Part shown: positions 1 through 6,782 of the stretch, piece by piece
How positions within the stretch are numbered: the stretch's first letter is position 1
Layout: each line of letters opens with the position of its first letter
Source of the DNA: Kitasatospora phosalacinea
GTDB taxonomy: Bacteria > Actinomycetota > Actinomycetes > Streptomycetales > Streptomycetaceae
Direction: 5' to 3'
NCBI RefSeq assembly: GCF_000717185.1
Contig: NZ_JNYE01000131.1
Span: 1 to 28,631 of the forward strand
DNA length: 28,631 nucleotides
Notes under the pieces: generated by a model
Database searches by the model: none
Told to the model about the DNA's origin: nothing
What the model saw: only the letters and a program-made list of their open reading frames with translations
Translations under genes and position numbers: made by a program

Positions 1-112
1 GATGTCGCAATCCACACCGAGCCAGAAGGCCCTCACTCATTTCAAGATCACCACACCGTGAACCCCGTCACCAACCTCCGTGGTCAGTACACCTAGGGCG
101 CGAGCACCACCG

Positions 113-2943
113 TCAGTCCCCGGTACCGGGCCGACCGGCCTGCCCCCCGAGGGAGGGCCGCCGGACGGACCGCCGTTCGTGGGCGGTGCAGGCCCGCATC
201 ACGGCGCGCTCCAGCTCGCCGCGGAACTCCTCGATGCTGCCGGGGGCGGCGCTCCGGGGCTGGAGGGAGGGCTTGTCCCGGACGCCGCGGCTGACGGACA
301 GCACGTCGTCGCCGAGTTCGTCGAGCCTCCGCCCGTGGTCGCGGCCCTGCTGGTCCTCGCGGTTCCAGGGCTCGATGACGGCGACCGGGCCGAGGCCCCG
401 CCGGTCCAGCCGGCGCAGCACCTCGGCCCGCCGCCCGTCCAGGAACGCCCACCGGTCGACCAGCAGCACGCAGGGCCGCTCCGGCCGCTCGCCGGTCAGC
501 AGCTGCTCGGCGACCTCCTCGAACTCCCGGACGGTGGGCTGGAAGCCCATGCTGCGGGCGATGTCGGCGGCGTCCTGGGCCAGCGGCCGGGAGGAGTCCG
601 GCCGGTACGGCTGCCAGTCGGTGCGCTGCCGACGTCGACGATCCGCCGGGCCAGCCGCCACACCGCGGTGTGGTACTGGGAGCTGAACGCGGCGATCTTC
701 ATCAGCGCGTACAGGCCCTCGGTGGCGTACTCGGCGCCGAAGCTGTCGTGGTCGAACTGGAGTTCCTCCGCCGCCCGGGGCAGCTGGAGGTGCTCCGTGG
801 AGACCCACAGCGCCGGGACGATGCCGGTCGTCCGCTCCGCGGTGGGGCGCCGCTGGTGGACCGAGCGACGGGTGAACAGGTGCCACTCCCGGCCGCACGC
901 CTCGGACTTGAAGTAGCGCGGCGAGTACAGCGGCACGAACACCCGGCAGGTGGCCAGCTCGTGGGAGAGCCGCTCGGCCCACTTCTGGCCCTGGTGCATC
1001 GAGCGGTCCATGAAGCCGACCGGGTGCCCGGCCGGCACGTCGGTGATCTGCAGGATCGCCTCGCACAGGTCCTGGTACAGCTTCGCCACCCACAGGTTGG
1101 GGTCGGCCGCGCCCCGCGGGCTGATCCGCGGCGTGTGCGCGTAGCTGAGGAAGAAGTACGGCCTGAACTCGTCGCCCTTCCGCCCCGGCGGGGGCTGCGG
1201 GAGGGCGGACGGTTCGGGGATCACGACCGGCGGCGCGGCGGGCTCCTCCGCGGGGGCCTCCGACCCGGCAGTCGGCGGTTCCGGTTCCGGGAGGGGCTCC
1301 CCGGGGGCCGCGGCTCCGGGGGCGGCCGACTCCGGCACCTCTGGCGCCTCCGTTCCCGGGAACTCCGCCTCGGAAGCGACCGGCTCGGCGGCAGCCGGCT
1401 CGGCGGCGGTCGGTCCGGCGGCGGTCGGTCCGGCCGGGCGGCTGCCGAAGGGGGCGCCCCGCGGCACCTTGGCGGCCGGGCCGCTGCCGCCCAGCCAGGC
1501 GGGGAACTCGGGCGCGTGGCCGGCGAGGCGGTCGATCTGCCGGTTCACGGCCCGGCGGACCCGGCGCAGTTCGGCGGACGGCAGGGCTTCGGAGAGTGCG
1601 GCCCTGACCTCGCTGTCGAAGTCGAACTGCCGCCAGGGCAGCGGCACTTCGGCGGGTTCCTCCTCCCAGGGCCGCATCAGGCCGCCGAGCAGGACCTCGG
1701 TGAGCATCGCGGTGCCGATCTCGGTGTCCCCGGCGACGGCGTCCCGCACCAGCCGCATCACCGGGATGCTGAGCGGGGCGAGGACGGCGAAGTGCGCGGC
1801 GAGCCGGTAGGCGCCGGGTGAGGCCGCCGCCCGGAACCGGTCGAGGCGGGCGAGCGGCGGCAGGTGGCGGCGGGCGAGCGGGGCGGGGCGCGGGTCGGCG
1901 CGCACCAGGAGGTCGAGGCGGGCCTCCTCGTTCCGCGCCGCGAGCAGGGCGGCCCAGTCGGCGAGGTAGGCCGGGGTGAGTTCGAGCACCGGCACGGGCG
2001 GTTCGCGGTGCGCGGGGCGGCCGTCGACCCGCCAGCCGGTGTTCGGCCCGCCGGGGCCCGGCACCCGGACCCGGTGGGAGGCGGCGTCGAGGGCCCCGCC
2101 GGGCCACAGGCGGCGGGGCAGGGTGTGCAGGACCGCGGTGGGGCCGGCGGCCGCCCAGCGGTCCAGCGCGGTCCGCATCCGGCCGTCGCGCCAGGCGTCG
2201 GCGACGCCGTCGGTGACCACCAGGACGAGGGTCCGTCCGGTGGGGTCGCACAGGGAGGCGCCCGGCACGGTGCGGCCGGTCCGGTCGAACGGTGCGGCGC
2301 CGACCAGCACGCCGCCGCCGCCCTGGTGGCGGAGCCCGACGGTGCGGACGGTGCGGAAGCCGCCGGTGCGGGTGAGGACCCGTCCGAGTTCGACGACCAG
2401 GCGCTGCCACAGCAGCATGGACACGCCGTCGTCGACGGCGAGGACGCAGTCCAACCAGGGTTCGGTGGCGTTCCGGAACACCACGGTCGGCAGGCCCTCC
2501 TCCGCCCAGGACGCCACGGTGGCGGTCTCGTCCACCTCGCTGTCGCGCGGTGCCGGGCGGCGGCGGTTGAGCGGGCGCAGGGCCCGGCCGAGCAGGAGTT
2601 GCCCGTCGAGCGCCTTGGGGCCCGGGACCCGGACGGAGCCGGCCGGTGCCGAGGGCGAGCGGCCCCGGCCCCGGTCGGGGTCGGCGGCGGCCGAGTGCAG
2701 CGGGAGGCGCGGCCGGGGTGCTCCGGGGCCGTCGTCCTGGTCCGGGGGCCGTTCGTCGTCCGGGCTGCCGGGCGCGTCGTCGGGTCCGCCGTCGGGGGCG
2801 GGCCGGTGCGCGGCGAGCGGGGCGTCGGGGCCGGTGGGGAGCCGGGTCGAGAGCCAGAGGACGTCGAGCAGTTCGTCGTGGGTCAGGTCCACTCCGGCGG
2901 CCCGCAGCACGTCCAGGGCGCGGGTCAGGAGGTCGTCGGACAC
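113..2943 (-). CDS. SAV_2336-like N-terminus + vWA-like + TIR/FxsC-like effector, frameshifted
   Basis: Predicted effector of the conflict operon, probably cytosolic. The GTG start at 2943 has GGGAGG four bases upstream and lies 28 bases after the moxR stop. The N-terminus (about 1-150) resembles the SAV_2336 family. A vWA-like fold follows at about 165-300, with D171, D172 and S175 where a MIDAS DxSxS would be, and a V-V-T-D-G strand. A Pro/Ala/Glu-rich linker (about 490-590) leads to a TIR-like domain from about 595: Y-F-F-L-S-Y at 596, then S-P-R-Y-F and C-G-R-E-W with E686 at the usual TIR catalytic glutamate position. The start frame stops at 496, but FxsC-like sequence (T-D-W-Q-P-Y, V-L-L-V-D, E-P-W-N) continues in the next frame to TGA at 113-115. 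Restoring one base near 626 gives about 943 residues. Whether the lesion is real or an assembly error cannot be told. No fxsA or fxsB gene is visible. Confidence 0.82.
618..630 (-). other. Probable 1-base deletion (frameshift) in the TIR/FxsC-like gene
   Basis: On the minus strand the frame reads R-I-V-D-V-G-S and then turns into low-complexity sequence up to the stop at 496. One frame over, from the same point, it reads R-T-D-W-Q-P-Y-R, which fits the FxsC-like family, and stays open to 113. Adding one C next to AGCGC (about 624-628) joins the two halves as V-G-S-R-T-D-W. Confidence 0.75.
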
Positions 2944-2971
2944 GGCGCCTCCCGGTCGGCCGCGACGGCTG

Positions 2972-3940
2972 TCACCCGGTGCCGCCCAGCTGGTGCAGGA
3001 CGGACTTGACCAGGTGGTCGGCGGACATGTCGAGGCCGGCGCCGCGCAGGTAGACGGCGTTGAGGAGCTGGTCGGTGGCCAGGCCGCCGGCCTCCCGGGC
3101 CAGGAAGGTGCGCAGGACGTCCTCGGCCCCGGCCATGGCCTCCGCGCCGAGGTGGGCGGCGACCACCTCGCGCAGCCGGTCCGGGTCCGGGGCGGGCAGG
3201 TCGAGCCGTACGCAGCGGCGCAGGAACGCGGCGGGGAACTCGCGTTCCGCGTTGCTGGTGATCACCACGACGGGGAACTCCGTGCAGGTGACGATCCCGC
3301 GGGTCACCTCGGCCCGGCCGCCCGGGTCGGCGGTCATGACCCGGTGCCGGGGTTCGTCCTCGGGGAGCCGGGACAGTTCGGGGATCTCGAAGGTGCCGTC
3401 CTCGAAGACGGTGAGCAGGTCGTTGGGCAGGTCGGCGTCGCCCTTGTCGAGTTCGTCGACGAGCAGCACCCGGGGCCGCTCCCGGGGGACGAGGGCGGTG
3501 CCGAGCGGGCCGAGGCGGACGAACGTGCCGATGCCGGCCTCGTCGCCGCCGAGTTCGCGGGCCAGGTGGCTCTCCCGGAGCCGGCCCACCGCGTCGTAGC
3601 GGTAGAGGGCGTCCTGGAGGGTGGAGCGGCTGTTGACGGACCAGCGCAGGACCGGGCCGAGGCTCAGCTCGTGGGCGATGACGCGGGCCAGCGAGGTCTT
3701 GCCGGTGCCGGGGTTGCCGGTGACCAGCAGCGGGCGGCGGAGGTGGATCGCCGCGTTGATGACGTCCGCGTGCTCGGCGGTGCCCACGTACCGCTCGGCG
3801 GGCCGGTCCGCTTCCGCGCCGAAGCGGCGCCAGCCGGGGGCGGGCGGGAAGGGCGGTTCGTGCGCCACGTGGTCGCCGCGGAACAGGCGCCACCCGGGGG
3901 AGTCGGCGGTGCCGCCCTCGGACGGGTCGTCGCTGGTCAT
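2972..3940 (-). CDS. MoxR-type AAA+ ATPase of the vWA-MoxR-VMAP conflict system
   Basis: AAA+ ATPase of 322 residues. MoxR proteins use ATP to remodel partners that carry vWA domains, and the vWA-containing effector is encoded directly downstream. Visible motifs are Walker A G-N-P-G-T-G-K-T at 75-82, Walker B V-L-L-V-D-E-L-D at about 158-165, sensor-1 I-T-S-N ending at N230, and candidate arginine fingers R241/R242 in F-L-R-R-C. The ATG at 3940 has AGGAGG seven bases upstream and overlaps the VMAP stop as ATGA, so translation is probably coupled. An N-terminal stretch of about 50 residues precedes the AAA core. All catalytic motifs look intact. The AAA+ assignment is firm; the conflict role rests on the neighbours. 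Confidence 0.9.
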   Translation of the reverse strand: MTSDDPSEGGTADSPGWRLFRGDHVAHEPPFPPAPGWRRFGAEADRPAERYVGTAEHADVINAAIHLRRPLLVTGNPGTGKTSLARVIAHELSLGPVLRWSVNSRSTLQDALYRYDAVGRLRESHLARELGGDEAGIGTFVRLGPLGTALVPRERPRVLLVDELDKGDADLPNDLLTVFEDGTFEIPELSRLPEDEPRHRVMTADPGGRAEVTRGIVTCTEFPVVVITSNAEREFPAAFLRRCVRLDLPAPDPDRLREVVAAHLGAEAMAGAEDVLRTFLAREAGGLATDQLLNAVYLRGAGLDMSADHLVKSVLHQLGGTG

Positions 3941-6168
3941 GGCGCATCCTCCTGGGTGTCCGGCAAGGGGCGGTCGTCGAAGGGGGTCAGGGTCAGCGAG
4001 GGCGGTCCGACCAGGTCCGGGTCCTCCCGGGCGAGGACCGGGCGGAGCGGGTGGTGCTCCCGGGAGCGGTGCGCCTGGACGCGGTACGTGCGCAGGGCCT
4101 CCAGCGCCTCGGCCGGGCAGGGGTGGCCCAGGCTCCGGAGCCGGTCGAAGAGTTCGCCGGGCGGAGCCCCGGTGCCGGAGCGGTCCCACAGGACGATCGG
4201 GACGCCGAAGCCGAGGCAGGCCGCGGCGAGTTCGGCGCGCCGCTCCGCGGTGCCGCCGTGGATGACCGCCCAGGCCGCGTCGGGGTTCTCCAGCGCTTCC
4301 CCGACCACCTGGTCGGCGTCGGTGAACGCCTCGCCGAGGTCGAGCGGCGCGGTGTCGGCGGTGGAGCGCCAGCGCCGCTTGAGTTCGCGCCGGCGCCACT
4401 GGGGCGGGTACGCGCTGGGGCCGCCGGTCAGCCGGACGACGAGCGGCGTGTGGGAGCCCAGGGGGTGGGGTCCGCCGGCGGCGGGGGCGGCGGCCGGGGG
4501 CCGGTCGGTCCACTCCTCGACGGGCAGCCGCAGGTCGCGCTCGTCCAGGAAGACCTCCACCCGGGGGTCGGTGTCCTGCTCCAGCGCGAGGTCGCCGACC
4601 AGGGCCAGGACCGCGGCCGCGACCTGGTGCGGGGGGACGGGGCGGTCGTCGTTCGGGCCGGCCGGGACGGGGCGGCCGTCGCCGTGGTCCGCCCACAGCC
4701 CGTACTGGACCCGTCCGGGGGCGGCGGCGGTGTCGTTCTCGTACCGGTTGAGCCGGAGCACCACCCGGGGCGCCCCGGTCGGTGCGGTGGCCGCCCACTC
4801 CTCGGCCATCGCCCGGTGCGCGGACAGCCCGGCCGGTGGCACCGCCTGCTTCGTGGCCGCCATCTCCGACCAGTCGCGCAGCCGCTTCCCGTACGGCTCC
4901 GCCTCGGGTCGGCGGACCAGCGCGGAGGCCAGGTGCTCGACGTAGCGCAGCAGCGGGCCGGCCAGGCGCGGTGCGGCCCGGCGGGCCTCCAGCTCGTCGA
5001 CCAGGCGCAGGTAGCGGGCCCGGCCGTGGCCGAGCGGCCCGAGCGGCAGGATCCGGGCGGCGGCCAGCAGCGCGTGGTCGGGCGGGACCGCGCCCGGCGC
5101 CTTGGCGTGCAGGTCGTCGAGGATGCCGATCAGCAGGCGGTGCATCAGCGGGGTCAGGACGCCCGGGGCGGCGACGTCGTGGCAGACCTTGAGGAGCTGT
5201 TCGGCGGTCCGCTCGTCGCCCTGTTCGAGGAAGTGCTCGAGGAGCGCGGCCGCGGCCCGCGGACGGCCGAGCAGGAGGGCGGCGAACTCGCCGACGCCGG
5301 GGGCGGTGCCGTCCCGGCCGGTGGCCAGGCCGAGCTTGTCGCACACCGCCCGGGCGGCCAGGGCCCGGGCCTCCCGGCCGCTGAGCACGGCGTCGAGCAG
5401 GCACTCCACCGGGGTGAGGTCCTCGGGTTCGAAGTCGGCGGCGGTCCACCGGTCGGCCCCGGGCAGCGGGAGGTCCCGGAGCAGCGGGACCTCCGCGAGG
5501 ATCCGCTGCCAGGGGATGACGAAGGTCAGGCCCTCGCCCTTGTCCGGCAGCACGCCGGACACCAGGCCGACGGCGGCCCGGTCCTCCCGGGACCAGAGCG
5601 GGCCGCCGCTGTAGCGCGGGCCGATCTTCCGCGGGGTGTCGTCGGACTCCAGGTAGGTGCCCTCGCGCACCACCATCTTCACGGTGGCGTCGACGGCGCT
5701 GATCGCCAGGCCGTCGCCCAGCCAGGCGCGCAGCCGCCGGCCGACCGCGAGGTCGCACCAGCGCGGCGCGCGGACGGTCGGCGGCGGCTCCGCGTCCAGG
5801 GCGAGGACGGCGAGGTCGCCCTCCCAGGCGGTGTCGGTCGGCAGGACGGCGCGGCCGTCGCGGCGGGCCGGGGGGTTCCACTCGACGACCTCGCCCCGGC
5901 CGCGCCCGAGCGCCCGGTCCGCGCCGACGAACCGGACCGCGACGGTGGTGCCGCGGGCGTCGGTGCGGTCCATGAGCTCCCGGCCGCGCGCGGAGTTGAC
6001 CACGTGGGCGCAGGTCAGCACGTACCGGCCGCCGAGGAAGACCCCGCCGCCGACGACGGTCCTCCTCCCGTCCCGGACGCCGAGCAGCGAGACCAGGCCC
6101 GACCGGAACTCGTCCTCGGGGCTCTCCGGGCCGTCGGGGTCCCCGGTGGCCGGGTCGAACCAGCGCAT
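3937..6168 (-). CDS. Trypsin-like serine protease fused to VMAP-C (vWA-MoxR-associated protein)
   Basis: A 743-residue protein that probably acts as sensor and protease of the system. The N-terminal 230 residues form a trypsin-like domain: H55 in L-T-C-A-H-V-V, D118 in E-G-D-L-A-V-L, and S187 in R-Y-S-G-G-P-L-W, so the triad is complete. No signal peptide is seen, which points to an intracellular protease. Residues 249-340 are mostly helical and may be an effector-associated or VMAP middle domain. Residues about 465-735 look like VMAP-C, with V-V-L-R-L-N-R, the L-P-V-E-E-W motif and a C-terminal V-L-W-D segment. It starts 5 bases after the Trypco1 stop with only a weak ribosome site, and its stop overlaps the moxR ATG. 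The protease call is strong; VMAP-C is by pattern and context. Confidence 0.85.
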   Translation of the reverse strand: MRWFDPATGDPDGPESPEDEFRSGLVSLLGVRDGRRTVVGGGVFLGGRYVLTCAHVVNSARGRELMDRTDARGTTVAVRFVGADRALGRGRGEVVEWNPPARRDGRAVLPTDTAWEGDLAVLALDAEPPPTVRAPRWCDLAVGRRLRAWLGDGLAISAVDATVKMVVREGTYLESDDTPRKIGPRYSGGPLWSREDRAAVGLVSGVLPDKGEGLTFVIPWQRILAEVPLLRDLPLPGADRWTAADFEPEDLTPVECLLDAVLSGREARALAARAVCDKLGLATGRDGTAPGVGEFAALLLGRPRAAAALLEHFLEQGDERTAEQLLKVCHDVAAPGVLTPLMHRLLIGILDDLHAKAPGAVPPDHALLAAARILPLGPLGHGRARYLRLVDELEARRAAPRLAGPLLRYVEHLASALVRRPEAEPYGKRLRDWSEMAATKQAVPPAGLSAHRAMAEEWAATAPTGAPRVVLRLNRYENDTAAAPGRVQYGLWADHGDGRPVPAGPNDDRPVPPHQVAAAVLALVGDLALEQDTDPRVEVFLDERDLRLPVEEWTDRPPAAAPAAGGPHPLGSHTPLVVRLTGGPSAYPPQWRRRELKRRWRSTADTAPLDLGEAFTDADQVVGEALENPDAAWAVIHGGTAERRAELAAACLGFGVPIVLWDRSGTGAPPGELFDRLRSLGHPCPAEALEALRTYRVQAHRSREHHPLRPVLAREDPDLVGPPSLTLTPFDDRPLPDTQEDAP

Positions 6169-6173
6169 CCCGG

Positions 6174-6659
6174 TCAGGGAGCCGGGCTGCCGTCGGGCGG
6201 GGGCGGCTCGGGCAGCTTCCAGGTCGCCGACACCGTCAGGCTCGCCTCGGCGCTGCCGCCGACGATGCCCAGCTTGAGGTCGGCGCCGAGCTGCACGCCG
6301 AACTCGACCGAGAACTCCTGCGGCCGGTCGGGCACCGCCACCAGGGTGTCGTGCACCTCCTGCAGCAGGGGGCGCAGCGGGCTCAGGGCGAGCCGCAGGG
6401 CGTCCCGGGAGAGTTCCGCGGCCTGCTGGAGGACGCGCGCCGGGGCGGCCACCGGGACGGCGCCGCCGTAGCCCTCGGGGAGTTCGTCGTCCTCGTCGTA
6501 CGGGTCGCCCGCGTCGTACAGGTCGCCCGTGCCGTACGGGTCGTCCGCGTCGTTCCCGGGGAGGCCCGGCGGGGCCGCGGCGGGGGGCGTCGGGGCGGGG
6601 TAGGTCCGCAGGCGGACGGAGACCCCGGGTTCGAGCTCGAATTCCAGGTATTCGGCCAT
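6174..6659 (-). CDS. Trypco1 (CU044_2847-like) trypsin-co-occurring protein
   Basis: First gene of the conflict operon, 161 residues. It begins with a short beta segment (E-Y-L-E-F-E-L-E-P-G-V-S-V). An acidic insert at about 36-62 repeats D-P-Y/D-L-Y units, a helix follows at about 75-107, and it ends with E-F-S-V-E-F-G-V-Q-L-G-A-D-L and a final S-A-T-W strand. That layout is the usual one for the small family found next to trypsin-like and VMAP proteins in actinobacteria. Its biochemical activity is unknown; a role as adaptor or sensor for the adjacent protease is inferred. No Shine-Dalgarno sequence precedes the ATG, but a CACAAT box lies 7 bases before it, so the mRNA may be leaderless. 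The Tyr/Asp-rich insert seems particular to this copy. Confidence 0.8.
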   Translation of the reverse strand: MAEYLEFELEPGVSVRLRTYPAPTPPAAAPPGLPGNDADDPYGTGDLYDAGDPYDEDDELPEGYGGAVPVAAPARVLQQAAELSRDALRLALSPLRPLLQEVHDTLVAVPDRPQEFSVEFGVQLGADLKLGIVGGSAEASLTVSATWKLPEPPPPDGSPAP

Positions 6660-6666
6660 CGAGCCG

Positions 6667-6696
6667 ATTGTGCTGGACCCGCTGCGGGCGCCACAA
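6667..6696 (-). promoter_or_regulatory. Candidate leaderless promoter of the conflict operon
   Basis: On the minus strand TTGTGG is followed after 18 bases by CACAAT, which lies 7 bases before the ATG at 6659. With this spacing transcription would start at or next to the start codon, and the absence of a ribosome-binding site fits. The -10 box matches the consensus only in part. Confidence 0.45.
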
Positions 6697-6727
6697 CCGC
6701 TTTGGCGAAACGGAGTTGACGATGCGA

Positions 6728-6761
6728 CAGGGCCGGGGGAGCGTGCGCTCCCCCGGCCCTG
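6728..6761 (-). terminator. Rho-independent-type hairpin after the FHA-ABC gene
   Basis: Perfect inverted repeat with 16-base arms (6728-6743 and 6746-6761) and a 2-base loop, 22 bases past the stop of the ABC transporter gene. There is no U-tract, as is usual in actinomycetes. It insulates the transporter from the conflict operon read in the same direction. Confidence 0.8.
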
Positions 6762-6782
6762 CCCGGTGCCGTCCGGCCGGTG

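Noticed and set aside
1..112. fxsA-type peptide or other small gene left of the TIR gene
   Set aside because: No frame with a start, ribosome site and an F-x-S-x-x end could be seen; the 112 bases look intergenic.
1864..4945. Long open frames on the plus strand opposite the conflict operon
   Set aside because: Third-position GC and family motifs belong to the minus-strand genes; the plus frames give only low-complexity Arg/Gly/Ala sequence, as is common opposite GC-rich genes.
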